Source of the DNA: Sphingomonadales bacterium
GTDB lineage: Bacteria > Pseudomonadota > Alphaproteobacteria > Sphingomonadales > Sphingomonadaceae
Assembly: GCA_027485485.1 (NCBI GenBank)
Contig: JAIXQY010000079.1
Coordinates: forward strand, 1 to 33,781
DNA length: 33,781 nucleotides
Direction: 5' to 3'
Within the stretch, counting starts at the first letter, position 1. The number at the start of each line of letters is the position of its first letter. The notes beneath the pieces are model-generated. The model ran no database searches, was not told the DNA's origin, and was given only the letters and a program-made list of their open reading frames with translations. The position numbers and the translations under genes were made by a program. Positions 1 to 10,035 of the stretch are shown here, piece after piece.

Positions 1-644
1 CGGTCTTCCAGCGCGGCCAGCGCGGCATGGATATCGGCCAGGCCGGGGCCAGAGATCACCCGTTCGGCCGAAACCCGGACAAAGCGGCGGCGGAAATGCG
101 CCAGGATCGCGTCTTCCAGACTGTCCACCGGGGAAAAATCGCCGTGGCTGCCTTCGGTGGGCAGCACCTGCCAATCCGCGCCGCCGTTCTTCACCAACAA
201 GCCAACGCCCAGCCCGGTGCCGGGGCCAAGCACGGAGATGGTGCCTCGGTCCGGCAGCGGCTGATCCGGGCCACACAGATGGCGGAACTGATCGGGCCCG
301 CAGGCGCCAACGGCATAGGCCACCGCTTCGAAATCATTGACCAGCACATGGGCATCAAGGCCGAGCTTCTCGTTCACCAGCGCCGGCCGGATCACCCAAG
401 GATTGTTGGTCAGCTTCAGCTCTTCGCCCACCACCGGGGCGGCCACGGCAATGGCGGCGGCGCGCGGCAGGGGCCGGCCCAGATTGGCGCCAAATGCCTC
501 CCACGCCATCTGCAGCGAGGCATGATCGGCACAGCGCAGCACCATCGGTTCATCCAGCGCAATCACATGGCCGGCACCGTCCAGCCGGGCCAGCGCAAAG
601 CGGGCGTGGGTACCACCGATATCGGCTGCAACCAGTTCAGTCAT
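1..644 (-). CDS. glk: Glucokinase, truncated at the left window edge (3' end missing)
   Basis: Own reverse-strand translation from the ATG at 644: MTELVAADIGGTHARFALARLDG...LVNDFEAVAYAVGA...VLGPGTGLGVGLLVKNGG...LPTEGSHGDFSP. DIGGTxxR, LVNDFEA and GPGTGLG are bacterial glucokinase motifs. Not in the supplied ORF track because it runs off the window. Confidence 0.93.
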   Translation of the reverse strand, partial: MTELVAADIGGTHARFALARLDGAGHVIALDEPMVLRCADHASLQMAWEAFGANLGRPLPRAAAIAVAAPVVGEELKLTNNPWVIRPALVNEKLGLDAHVLVNDFEAVAYAVGACGPDQFRHLCGPDQPLPDRGTISVLGPGTGLGVGLLVKNGGADWQVLPTEGSHGDFSPVDSLEDAILAHFRRRFVRVSAERVISGPGLADIHAALAALED

Positions 645-2082
645 GCCAACTCACCCCGTCACGTTCGGTCAAGGCAATGGCCGCCGATGGGCCCCAGGTG
701 CCAGCGGCATAGGGCTTCACCATCATGCCGGTTTCGGCCCAGCCGGCGCGGATCGCATCGATCCAGGTCCATTGCGCCTCCACCTCGTCGCGGCGGACAA
801 ACAGCGTCTGCCGGCCCTCGACCAGATCAAGCAGCAGCCGTTCATAGGCGATGCGGCGGCGCACATCGGCAAAGGCGTTCTTCATGCCGATATCCAGCGG
901 CACGGCGCGCAGCTTCAGCCCGTCGCGATCCAGGCCCGGCACCTTGGCCATCATCTGCAGGCCCACATTCTCATCGGGCTGGATCGAGATGATCAGCTTG
1001 TTGGGCTTCATCGCGGCATCGCCGAACATGCTGTGCGGCACAGGCCGGAACTGCACGATGATCTCGCTCAACCGTTCGGGCAGGCGTTTGCCGGTGCGCA
1101 GATAGAAGGGCACGCCCTTCCAGCGCCAATTGTCGACATGGGCCTTCAAGGCCACGAAGGTTTCGGTGTTGGAGGCCCGGCCCAGTTCCTCGGCATAGGC
1201 CTTCACCGGCTGGCCACCGCTGGAACCTGCGCCATATTGGCCGCGCACGCTGTGGCTTTCCACGTCGCGGGCGGTGATCGGGCGCAGTGATCGCAGCACC
1301 TTCACCTTTTCATCGCGCACGGCGGCTGGGTCCAATCGGGCCGGCGGCTCCATCGCCACCAGCGCCAGCAATTGCAGCATATGGTTCTGCACCATGTCGC
1401 GCAGGGCGCCCATGCCGTCATAATAATCGGCCCGGGATTCCAGGCCCACGGTTTCACCCACGCTGATCTGCACATGATCGATACCGGTGGCGTTCCACAG
1501 CGGTTCGAACAATATGTTGCCAAAGCGCAGCGCGAGCAGATTCTGGACGGTTTCCTTGCCCAGATAATGATCGATGCGGAAAATCTGGCTTTCCGGATAG
1601 GCGCTGGCGACGGCATCGTTGATGGCGCGGCTGCTGGCCAGATCATGGCCCAACGGCTTTTCCAGCGCCAACCGCGCGCCGGCACAGGCGAGGCCGGCGC
1701 CGGCCAGCCCGGCGATGGTGGGGCCGAACAGGCTGGGGGCGGTCGACAGGAAGATCGCCAGCCGGCAGGGATCGCCCACCTCGGCGGCCAGCGCCGAAAA
1801 GCCTTCGGGCTGGTTGGCATCCAGCGGCACATAGGCGAGGCGATCGAGGAAGGTGGCGACCGCCGCGGCCGGGCGGCGTTCGGGTTCGAGAAATTGTTCC
1901 AGCGCCTTGGCCGCCATGTCGCGGAAGGCGGCGGTATCCAGCGCCGAGCGGGCGGTGCCGATGATGCGCAGATCCGGGTGGAGCAGGCCATCGGCCGACA
2001 GGCCGAACAGCGACGGCAGCAGCATGCGGCGCGACAGATCGCCGGTGGCACCGAACAGCAACAGGGAGGTGGCGATGGTCAT
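637..2082 (-). CDS. zwf: Glucose-6-phosphate 1-dehydrogenase
   Basis: 481 aa with FGATGDLSRRMLLPSLF (NADP-binding) and RIDHYLGKETVQNLLALRFGN (active site). Overlaps the glk start by 8 bp. Confidence 0.97.
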   Translation of the reverse strand: MTIATSLLLFGATGDLSRRMLLPSLFGLSADGLLHPDLRIIGTARSALDTAAFRDMAAKALEQFLEPERRPAAAVATFLDRLAYVPLDANQPEGFSALAAEVGDPCRLAIFLSTAPSLFGPTIAGLAGAGLACAGARLALEKPLGHDLASSRAINDAVASAYPESQIFRIDHYLGKETVQNLLALRFGNILFEPLWNATGIDHVQISVGETVGLESRADYYDGMGALRDMVQNHMLQLLALVAMEPPARLDPAAVRDEKVKVLRSLRPITARDVESHSVRGQYGAGSSGGQPVKAYAEELGRASNTETFVALKAHVDNWRWKGVPFYLRTGKRLPERLSEIIVQFRPVPHSMFGDAAMKPNKLIISIQPDENVGLQMMAKVPGLDRDGLKLRAVPLDIGMKNAFADVRRRIAYERLLLDLVEGRQTLFVRRDEVEAQWTWIDAIRAGWAETGMMVKPYAAGTWGPSAAIALTERDGVSWHD

Positions 2083-3002
2083 GCCTGGCCTTTGAACAGG
2101 AATGTGAACGTTAACGCAAGCCTTGCAGCCCAGCTGGCCTCGTTATGGCCCGTGCCGGGGAACGCCCGCGATACGGCATCCTGCCCCCCTGATCCATTGA
2201 ATGTCCAGCCGGCGGCAAGCAGCGCCTTGTCGGCCACGGCCTGGAACGGGGCATAATGTTGATCCAGCCCCTGATCGCCATGGTCCAGCCACAGGCGGCG
2301 GCCGGCGGGCTGGCCGAGCCGATCGCGAATCCAGCCCGCAATCGCAGCCTGGATCGCCGGCACCTCACCGGCTTGCGGCTCGGGCTGGGGCGCCAGCACG
2401 GGCCAGTGGGTGGACAGGCAGCCGGCCGCACGGAACAGATCGGGCCGCTCCATCAAGGCGTTCAACGAAGCGAGACCGCCCATCGAGGAGCCGGCGATCA
2501 CCGCCTTGCCCGGCGCCACCGGATAGGTCTGGCGCAGCATTGGCAGCACCTGATCGGCCAGCAGGCCCAGATAGGCCGCCGATCGCGACGGGCCACCGCC
2601 GGCCTGGTTGAACCGGGCGGCGAGTGGCCCTGGCAACCGCGCCATCAGATCGGCCGGCACATAATCGCCCCAACGCTGCGCGCCCGTGTTCCACACGCCC
2701 GCCACGATCATCGGCGGCAGCGTGCCGGCGGCCATCCCGGCCATGATGGTTTCGGCCACGCTCCAGGTCACGCCGCCATAGGCCGAGGCCGGCTCAAACA
2801 GATTCTGGCCATCATGCATCAGCAGCAGCGGCAGTGTCTGGCCAGCCGGGGCATCGGGCGGCACCCACACATCAACATGGCGCGGCATCAGGCCGGGCGC
2901 GGTGATGTTCGCATGGCGGGCGAACTGAATCGATTCGCGCGCCAGGGCCGGCGCCGCCGCCAGCGCAGCGCCGCTGGCCAGCAGAGCGCGTCGGCTGATC
3001 AT
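2079..3002 (-). CDS. Alpha/beta-hydrolase-fold putative esterase (enterochelin esterase/Esterase_D-like), probable Tat substrate
   Basis: 307 aa. N-terminus MISRRALLASGAALAAAPALA is twin-arginine-like; LLLMHDGQNLF and nucleophile GSSMGG are typical of the family. ATGA overlap with zwf. Confidence 0.85.
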   Translation of the reverse strand: MISRRALLASGAALAAAPALARESIQFARHANITAPGLMPRHVDVWVPPDAPAGQTLPLLLMHDGQNLFEPASAYGGVTWSVAETIMAGMAAGTLPPMIVAGVWNTGAQRWGDYVPADLMARLPGPLAARFNQAGGGPSRSAAYLGLLADQVLPMLRQTYPVAPGKAVIAGSSMGGLASLNALMERPDLFRAAGCLSTHWPVLAPQPEPQAGEVPAIQAAIAGWIRDRLGQPAGRRLWLDHGDQGLDQHYAPFQAVADKALLAAGWTFNGSGGQDAVSRAFPGTGHNEASWAARLALTFTFLFKGQA

Positions 3003-5044
3003 TTGATCGGCTCGAACCGCGCCGCCGCGCCGCCGCCACCGCCGGCCAGATGCAGGGCCAGCCGGTCGGTGCTGGTCACGATGCGGGTTTCCACGGCCAG
3101 ATCATGCGGGTTGGCATCGGCCGCCGGGCCATCGCGCCACAGGGTGAGGCGATAGCGCGTGCCGGGGCTGAGGAAGCTGAGCGGCACGTCTGCATCCACC
3201 GCCGCCTTGCCGCCGGCCGCGCCAAGCCACCAATCCGAACCGCCGCGCCGTTGCCGGGCGGTGACGACATGGCTGCCGGGTTCGCCGGCCAGTGTGATGG
3301 ATTCCTGCCAGTCCACCGGAACGGCGCGAATGAAGTCCATCGCTGCCTTGGGCGACTTGGCATAATTCTCGGGCAGATCGGCGACCATCTGCAGCGGGGA
3401 GTAGATGGTCACATAGAGCGCCAGCTGCTTGGCCAGTGTGGACGGGATCTTCTGGCCGCGGCCCTGCAACGAGACGATGCCGGGTGTATAGTCCATCGGC
3501 CCGGCCAGAAGCCGGGTGAAGGCCAGGGTCGCCTCATGCTCCGGCCCGTTGTTGGGGTTGCCCCAGGCGTTGAACTCCATGCCGCGCGCGCCTTCGCGGC
3601 TTACCCAGTTCGGGAACGTGCGCCTGAGCCCGGTGTCCTTGATCGGTTCATGGGCATTGACGGAGACATGCTGTTTGGCAGCGGCTTCCAGCACCTTCAC
3701 ATGGTGGCGGGCGCTGGCCTGGCCTTCGTGCCATTCATAGGTGATGGCGCGCGGCTGGCCGTTCATGTCGGTGCCGGGCGTTGTCGCTGCAACCTGCAAG
3801 CCGCCGGCATCGGCGACATAGCCGGTCTTCACCATCGTCACGCCGTTCCTGGCATAATAGGCCATGCCGGCATCCAGCTGCGCCTCATAATTGGCGAGAT
3901 TGCCGCTGGTTTCATGGTGGCCGATCAGGCCGATGCCCTTTTTCTTCGCGTGGGCGGCAATCGCCGTCATGTCGAAATCGGGGGTGGGCTGATCGAAACG
4001 GAAATCCCAGCCGTTGGCGAACCAGTCACCATCCCAGCCCTTGTTCCAGCCTTCGATGAGGAGGCCGCACAGGCCATTGGCGGCGGCCCAGTCGATCATC
4101 TTCACCGTGTTGGCGGTGGTGGCGCCATGCTTGGGCCCAGTGGCCCAGCTTTCGGTTTCAAGATGCATGGACCACCAGATGCCGCCATATTTGCACGGCG
4201 TCACCCACGACACGTCGCCCAGCCGGTTGGGCTCATTCAAGTTGAGGATCAGGCTGCTATTGGCCAGCACCGGGGCGTTGTCTCCGATCATCACCACCCG
4301 CCACGGGGTGGCAAAGGGTGCAGCCACCACCACCGCCGGCCCGCTGGCCGATGGGGTGAGCGCGGCGCGGAACACACCATTGCCGGCCGGTTGCAGGTTC
4401 ATGCCGGCATAATCGATCAGCGCGGCTTCATGGATGGATAGCCAGGTGCCGGTGGCGGTGCGCATCGTCATCGGCGTTTGCGCCAGGCCAACTTCGGTGA
4501 TGCCGGTGGCGCGATAGAGATATTCCTCGCGGTTCCATTCCAGCGCCGGAATCCACCAGGCCTTGCCGCCCGCGGCATCGGCAATGCGGAATTCGGTGAG
4601 TTCCGCCACGATGCGCAATGTCTTCAGATTCGGCTGCTCGGGAAACGCATAGCGCAGCGCGATGCCATCGTTGAAGGCGCGGACAACCAGATCGAAGCGG
4701 CGTTTCAGCACGCTGGTTTCAGCGATGTGCAGAACCAGTTCATTGTGCTGATCCCGCACCCGCGCGCGCTCACCCCAGGGTTGGTCCCAGCTGCTGTCGC
4801 GGCTGGCGCGGTCTTCGCCGGTGATGGCCAGCTTGCGGTCAAGCTTGGGGGCATCGGCGAGGATGAAGCCCAGGGGCGAGGCGCTGATCAGCGCCTTGCC
4901 GTCGCGGCTGGCCTGCCAATAAAGCCTGCCATCGCCGTCGCCGGTGATGCGCACTTCGGTGCGGCCATCGGGCGAGCGCAGCACCGGTTCGGCGAGTGCC
5001 GGCCAGGCCAGAAAAGCAAGCAGCAGGGAAAGGATCAGGCGCAT
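2999..5044 (-). CDS. Glycoside hydrolase family 97 (SusB-like alpha-glucosidase), exported
   Basis: 681 aa; signal peptide MRLILSLLLAFLAWPALA; GH97 motifs including NAHEPIKDTGLRRTFPNWVSREGARGMEFNAWG. ATGA overlap with the esterase. Confidence 0.93.
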   Translation of the reverse strand: MRLILSLLLAFLAWPALAEPVLRSPDGRTEVRITGDGDGRLYWQASRDGKALISASPLGFILADAPKLDRKLAITGEDRASRDSSWDQPWGERARVRDQHNELVLHIAETSVLKRRFDLVVRAFNDGIALRYAFPEQPNLKTLRIVAELTEFRIADAAGGKAWWIPALEWNREEYLYRATGITEVGLAQTPMTMRTATGTWLSIHEAALIDYAGMNLQPAGNGVFRAALTPSASGPAVVVAAPFATPWRVVMIGDNAPVLANSSLILNLNEPNRLGDVSWVTPCKYGGIWWSMHLETESWATGPKHGATTANTVKMIDWAAANGLCGLLIEGWNKGWDGDWFANGWDFRFDQPTPDFDMTAIAAHAKKKGIGLIGHHETSGNLANYEAQLDAGMAYYARNGVTMVKTGYVADAGGLQVAATTPGTDMNGQPRAITYEWHEGQASARHHVKVLEAAAKQHVSVNAHEPIKDTGLRRTFPNWVSREGARGMEFNAWGNPNNGPEHEATLAFTRLLAGPMDYTPGIVSLQGRGQKIPSTLAKQLALYVTIYSPLQMVADLPENYAKSPKAAMDFIRAVPVDWQESITLAGEPGSHVVTARQRRGGSDWWLGAAGGKAAVDADVPLSFLSPGTRYRLTLWRDGPAADANPHDLAVETRIVTSTDRLALHLAGGGGGAAARFEPIK

Positions 5045-6657
5045 GGTGCGATGAGTCCCGAAAAGGGTGGCAACAGCCTGGCGCTGGCACCGCCGTGGCT
5101 GGCAAGGGGGGTGCCGATGGCCAGATCGACAAAGATTGGTTCGGCGCCCAGGTTGAAGGCGCAGACCAGCCGTTCATGGCCCAGCGCGCGGTGCAGGATG
5201 AGCAGATCGCCCGTGGCCACGGCCACATCGGCACTGCCACGCTTGAGGGCTGGTTGCTGCTGGCGCAGAGCCATCAACATGCGGGTCCACTGCAGCATCG
5301 CCTGGGGATCGGCCTGTTGCCGGTCCACCGCCCGCGCCGCATGATCGGCGCCCAATGGCAGCCAGGGCTTGGCGGTGGAAAAGCCGGCCTGGGGCAGCTC
5401 GGCGGCCCAGGGCATCGGGGTGCGGGCGCCATCACGGCCCAGAGTGAGCGGCCAGTTGGCGATGGCTTCAGGGTCCTGCAGATCGTCATAGCCAATCTCG
5501 GCCTGGGTGAGGCCCAGCTCCTCGCCATAATAGAGGAAGATGTTGCCGCGCAGGGCCACCAGCAGCAGCATGATCAGCCGGGCATAGTCATCATGATCCC
5601 AGGCCCCGTGCCAGCGGCTGGCGGCGCGCGGCGCATCATGGTTGGAAAAGGCCCAACTGGGCCAGCCGGTGCCGGCGGTTTGCGGCCATTCGGCCAGCGC
5701 ATCGGCGACCAGCCGGGGCGTGAGTGCCTCGCCATAGAGGAAGTTGAAGCCATAGGCCGAGTTCAGCCGTTTGCTGCCGGCGGTGAAGGCGTGCATTTCG
5801 GCAATCGCCTCGTCCCCGCCCACTTCGGCCACGGTGAAACGCCCCGGATAGTCTGCCATCACGCTGGCCACCCGTTCCAGAAAGCCCGGAATATCGGGGT
5901 GGGACATGTTGTGGATGCGGCGCTGAAAATCGAACGGGCGGGTGCGCTTGTGGTTGCCGCTGGCCGGCGGATTGTCACGCAGCAGCGGATCATGCATCGA
6001 AAAATTGATCGCATCGATGCGGAAGCCATCGACGCCGCGATCCAGCCAGAAGCGCGCCACATCCAATATGGCATCCTGCACTGCATGGTTGTGCAGATTG
6101 AGATCGGGCTGGGAATTCAGGAAGTTGTGCAGATGATACTGCTGCCGCCGGGCGTCCCAGGTCCAGGCCGGGCCGCCGAACACCGATTGCCAGTTGGATG
6201 GCGGGGTGCCATCCGGCTTGGCATCGGCCCACACATACCAATCCGCCTTGGGGTTGGTGCGGCTCTGCCGGCTTTCCTGAAACCAGGCGTGTTGATCGGA
6301 TGTGTGGCTCCACACCTGATCGATGATCACTTTCAGGCCCAGCGCATGGGCGCGGGCGATCAGCGCATCAAAATCGGCCAGCGTGCCGAAGATCGGATCA
6401 ACGCCGCGATAATCGGCCACGTCATAGCCAAAATCCCGCATCGGCGAGGTGAAGAAGGGCGACAGCCAGATCGCATCGACATTCAGCGAGGCAACATGAT
6501 CCAGCCGCGCCGTGATGCCGGGCAGATCGCCAATGCCATCGCCATTGCTGTCCAGAAAGCTCCGCGGATAGATCTGATAGATGCTGGCCCCCAGCCACCA
6601 CGGCGCCGCGGCGGCGGTTTGGGCTTCGGGCAGGGCTTGGGCGGCATCAGGCATCAT
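5035..6657 (-). CDS. GH13 alpha-glucosidase / oligo-1,6-glucosidase-like
   Basis: 540 aa; SIYQIYPRSFLDSNGDGIGDLPGI, GFRIDAINF (nucleophile Asp), FTVAEVGG (Glu), FSNHDAPR. No clear signal peptide, so probably cytoplasmic. Confidence 0.93.
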   Translation of the reverse strand: MMPDAAQALPEAQTAAAAPWWLGASIYQIYPRSFLDSNGDGIGDLPGITARLDHVASLNVDAIWLSPFFTSPMRDFGYDVADYRGVDPIFGTLADFDALIARAHALGLKVIIDQVWSHTSDQHAWFQESRQSRTNPKADWYVWADAKPDGTPPSNWQSVFGGPAWTWDARRQQYHLHNFLNSQPDLNLHNHAVQDAILDVARFWLDRGVDGFRIDAINFSMHDPLLRDNPPASGNHKRTRPFDFQRRIHNMSHPDIPGFLERVASVMADYPGRFTVAEVGGDEAIAEMHAFTAGSKRLNSAYGFNFLYGEALTPRLVADALAEWPQTAGTGWPSWAFSNHDAPRAASRWHGAWDHDDYARLIMLLLVALRGNIFLYYGEELGLTQAEIGYDDLQDPEAIANWPLTLGRDGARTPMPWAAELPQAGFSTAKPWLPLGADHAARAVDRQQADPQAMLQWTRMLMALRQQQPALKRGSADVAVATGDLLILHRALGHERLVCAFNLGAEPIFVDLAIGTPLASHGGASARLLPPFSGLIAPCA

Positions 6658-8510
6658 CGTGCACCTTCGTCACTGCTGCACACCGCCACCCCCAATGGTG
6701 GCAGGCTGATCGTTACTGTGCCCGGCGCTGCGGCCGTGGCGGGGCAGGCGCCCAGCCGGCTGGTCCAGGCCATGCTGGCCGGATCGACCATCACATTGGC
6801 GGTGAGGGGGGTGTTGGCGGTGTTCATCACCACCAGGGTCTCGCCCGCCCGGCCGGACAGGCGGCGGGAAAGGGCAAACAGGCCCGGCGCATCGCCGGCC
6901 GCGCGCACCAAGGTCTGGCCGTGGCGCAGGCGCGGATCGGCGGCGCGCACCGCCGCCATTTCCTTGATGGCGCGGTAAAACGGGTGTTTGGGATCATAAC
7001 TGTCCACCCCATGCCCGGCGGTGGTCGCGAGGCGCTGCATGGCGCGATACTCGGGCACCTGGCTGGCGAACAGCGGCTGGCGGGCGTTCTGATCATTGCC
7101 AGTGCCGATGAAGCCCTGCTCGTCGCCAGCATAAAGCGTTGGCACACCACGGGAAAGTAGCAGAAGCGCATGGGCCAGCAAGGTGCGCTGCGCCAGTTCG
7201 ACCGTGCCGATCTGCGGGTTGGCGCGGCGCACGAACCAGGCAAAACGGCCGCCATCATGGTTGCTGATGAAGCTGGCGTTGGTGCCGGCGGTGGCCTCCC
7301 CCTGGCGGTAGAGCACATCATCGGCGAACAGCCGCGCCAGCACCGATGTGGGCGCTGCACCGGCGATGGTCTGCATGGCGGCGTTGGTCAGGGCGAAATC
7401 CAGCACATTGTCCATGCCGCTGATGATGCTGTTGCGGGCGAGGCGGCCCACATCGACATCGTCGATCGAAACCTCCCCGAAAATATGGAAATTGGGGATG
7501 CCGGCGGCCTTGGCGCGGGCCTGCATGGCCGGCACAAAGGCTTGCCAGAATTGGGGGTTCACATGCTGGGCGGTGTCGACGCGATAACCATCGATGCCCA
7601 GCCGGTCGATCCAGTCGCCATAAATTTCGATCATGCCGGCCACCACGCGCGGATGTTCGGTGGCCAGATCATCCAGGCTGACGAAATCACCGAACTGGCT
7701 GGATTCATTACGGAAAACGGTTTCGCCGCGGTTGTGGTAATAGATGGGATCGTTCAGCCAGGCCGGGGTTTTGGCGCGTTCCTGCCCGGCGGGGATGAAG
7801 GGCGTGTAGGCAAAATCGGGGCGGGTGAATTTGGCCCAGTTTTCGGTGGTGGCGATGTGGTCGCCGGCGAAACCGGGGTTGATCGGGGCGCCCGAAAGGC
7901 CGCCCTGGCGGCTGTAGGGATAGTCCGCCCGGCTGCGGTAAGCGCATGGTTTGTCAACACATTCCCGATACTGGATCACGTCGGCAGTGTGGTTGGTGAC
8001 GATATCGAGATAGACCTTCATGCCGCGGGCGTGGGCGGCATCGACCAGGCGCTTCAGATCGGCGTTGCTGCCCAGATGGGGATCGACCCTGGTGAAATCG
8101 GTGATCCAATAGCCGTGATAGCCGGCCGATTCCTGGCCTGGCCCACCTTGCACCGGCTTGTTGGCAAACACCGGGGCGAGCCACACGGCGGTGGCACCAA
8201 GCCCCTGGATATAATCGAGTTTCTGGATGATGCCGGCGATGTCGCCGCCGTTGAAAAAGGCCTTGGATGTGGGGTCAAAGCCGGTCTGCAGCCGCCCGCC
8301 AACGATGCCGCCGCGATCATTGGTCGGGTCGCCATTGGCGAACCGGTCGGGCAGCAGGAAATAGATCAGCTCATCCTGCGGCGGGCGGGCGCGAACGGCG
8401 GCCAATGCTGCCGGATCGGGCAGGCTGGTGGCCAAAACCGGGGCTTTGGTGGCCGCATTTGCGGCAATTGCGGCCCCAAACAGCAGCGCGGTGGCCAGCG
8501 TGCGGATCAT
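6654..8510 (-). CDS. GH13 alpha-amylase family protein (cyclomaltodextrinase/amylase-like), exported
   Basis: 618 aa; signal peptide MIRTLATALLFGAAIAANA; IDGYRVDTAQHV, IFGEVSIDD, FISNHDGGRF catalytic regions; ATGA overlap with the next gene. Confidence 0.93.
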   Translation of the reverse strand: MIRTLATALLFGAAIAANAATKAPVLATSLPDPAALAAVRARPPQDELIYFLLPDRFANGDPTNDRGGIVGGRLQTGFDPTSKAFFNGGDIAGIIQKLDYIQGLGATAVWLAPVFANKPVQGGPGQESAGYHGYWITDFTRVDPHLGSNADLKRLVDAAHARGMKVYLDIVTNHTADVIQYRECVDKPCAYRSRADYPYSRQGGLSGAPINPGFAGDHIATTENWAKFTRPDFAYTPFIPAGQERAKTPAWLNDPIYYHNRGETVFRNESSQFGDFVSLDDLATEHPRVVAGMIEIYGDWIDRLGIDGYRVDTAQHVNPQFWQAFVPAMQARAKAAGIPNFHIFGEVSIDDVDVGRLARNSIISGMDNVLDFALTNAAMQTIAGAAPTSVLARLFADDVLYRQGEATAGTNASFISNHDGGRFAWFVRRANPQIGTVELAQRTLLAHALLLLSRGVPTLYAGDEQGFIGTGNDQNARQPLFASQVPEYRAMQRLATTAGHGVDSYDPKHPFYRAIKEMAAVRAADPRLRHGQTLVRAAGDAPGLFALSRRLSGRAGETLVVMNTANTPLTANVMVDPASMAWTSRLGACPATAAAPGTVTISLPPLGVAVCSSDEGAR

Positions 8511-10021
8511 GATCGTGTCTCCTGTGCGGCGGCATGGTGGGCCAGCCAGTCGCCATGGCCGGGCAGCGCGGCAACGCCGGCCGTGATGGCCCGATCCAGC
8601 AGGCCCATGAACCCGGCCAGATCATCGCGGCCCATGGCGGCGGTGAGCGGATGGGCCGCCAGCGGCGCGCACCCCTGCCCGATCAGCACCTGGGCCCAGG
8701 CCAGTTCGGTGAACAGCTCGTCATGGTCGCGGCGAATGCGGCCGGTGTGGCGGAACAGGTCCATCCGCTCCGCCAGCTCGGGCGGCACGGCCATCGCCTG
8801 CACCTGTTGCCAGAACGGCGTGTCGGCCCGCGCCGTGGCCTTGTAGTGCAGGATGATGAAATCGCGCACCCACTCCATCTCGCGGGCGGCCTGGCGGTTG
8901 GCTTCGGCGGCCAGCACCGGCAGCGTGGCCGCATCGCCGGGCAACAGCGCCAGCAACCGGGCAATGCCGGACTGGATCAGGTGGATAGAGGTGGATTCCA
9001 GCGGCTCCAGAAAGCCCGCCGCCAGCCCCAGCCCGATGCAGTTGCCGATCCACATCTTGTCGCGCCGCCCGGCCTGAAAGCGAAGCGTGCGTGGCTCGGC
9101 CAGCCCCGGGCCGTCCAGATTGGCCAGCAGCGTGGCGGTGGCTTCATCCGCGCTGAGATGGGCCGAGGAAAACACATGGCCATTGCCGATGCGGTGCTGC
9201 AGCGGGATGCGCCATTGCCAGCCGGCGGCGCGGGCGGTGCTGCGGGTATAGGGTGTCAGCACCGCGCCGGCGGCATGGGCGCAGGGCACCGCCACCGCGC
9301 TGTCACACGGCAGCCAGTGCGACCAGTCGTGCCAACCGCTGCCCAGCGTTTCGCCGAGCAACAGGCTGCGGAAGCCGGAGCAATCGACGAACAGATCGCC
9401 GGTGATGCGGCGGCCATCGTCCATGTGCAGGGCCAGGATGGTCTCACCCTGGGTTTCCACCTGCGCAATCCGGCCTTCATGGCGCGTCACGCCGCGCGCT
9501 TCGGCATAGCGGCGCAGATAAGCCGCATAGAGGCCGGCATCGAAATGATAGGCCCACACCAGGGGCGGCAGGGTGTTGTCGCCGCCGAACGGCGCAAAGC
9601 GGCCGGCGCGGGCGGCGCGTTCGTTCAGGCTGTAGTGGCCATAGTCGCCCGCCAAGCCGGCGGCGCGGGCGGCGGTCCACCAATGGTGGAACGGCACCAC
9701 ACTCAAGGCCCGCCCCACCTCACCGAAATTGTGCATGTAACGCTGGCCGGGCTGCCACCAATCGACAAATTCGATGCCGAGTTTCAGCGTTCCTTGCGTG
9801 GCGGAAAGGAAATCCGTCTCATCAATGCCCAGCCCGGCGTTGAACAGGCGGATCTGCGGGATGGTGGCTTCGCCCACCCCCACCGTGCCGATGGCATCGG
9901 ATTCCACCAGCACAATGCGCCAGCCCGGCCCGCAGAAACGGGCCGCCGCGGCCGCCATCATCCAGCCGGAGGTGCCGCCACCGGCGATGACCAGCGTCTG
10001 GATTGGTTGGTCGGGCATCAC
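8507..10021 (-). CDS. Flavin-dependent tryptophan-type halogenase (copy 1)
   Basis: About 504 aa; FAD-binding AGGGTSGWM, conserved Lys region TQGTLKLGIEFVDW, halogenase signature WQWRIP, FLEPLESTSIHLIQSGI. GTG at 10021 or ATG at 10018. Confidence 0.93.
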   Translation of the reverse strand: MMPDQPIQTLVIAGGGTSGWMMAAAAARFCGPGWRIVLVESDAIGTVGVGEATIPQIRLFNAGLGIDETDFLSATQGTLKLGIEFVDWWQPGQRYMHNFGEVGRALSVVPFHHWWTAARAAGLAGDYGHYSLNERAARAGRFAPFGGDNTLPPLVWAYHFDAGLYAAYLRRYAEARGVTRHEGRIAQVETQGETILALHMDDGRRITGDLFVDCSGFRSLLLGETLGSGWHDWSHWLPCDSAVAVPCAHAAGAVLTPYTRSTARAAGWQWRIPLQHRIGNGHVFSSAHLSADEATATLLANLDGPGLAEPRTLRFQAGRRDKMWIGNCIGLGLAAGFLEPLESTSIHLIQSGIARLLALLPGDAATLPVLAAEANRQAAREMEWVRDFIILHYKATARADTPFWQQVQAMAVPPELAERMDLFRHTGRIRRDHDELFTELAWAQVLIGQGCAPLAAHPLTAAMGRDDLAGFMGLLDRAITAGVAALPGHGDWLAHHAAAQETRS

Positions 10022-10035
10022 GGCTTTTGCGCATG

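Noticed and set aside
27-992. 321-aa plus-strand ORF at the left edge
   Set aside because: Antisense to glk and zwf, whose protein motifs are unambiguous on the minus strand.
4996-6978. 660-aa plus-strand ORF
   Set aside because: Antisense to the GH13 genes with no recognisable motifs; a typical mirror ORF in high-GC DNA.
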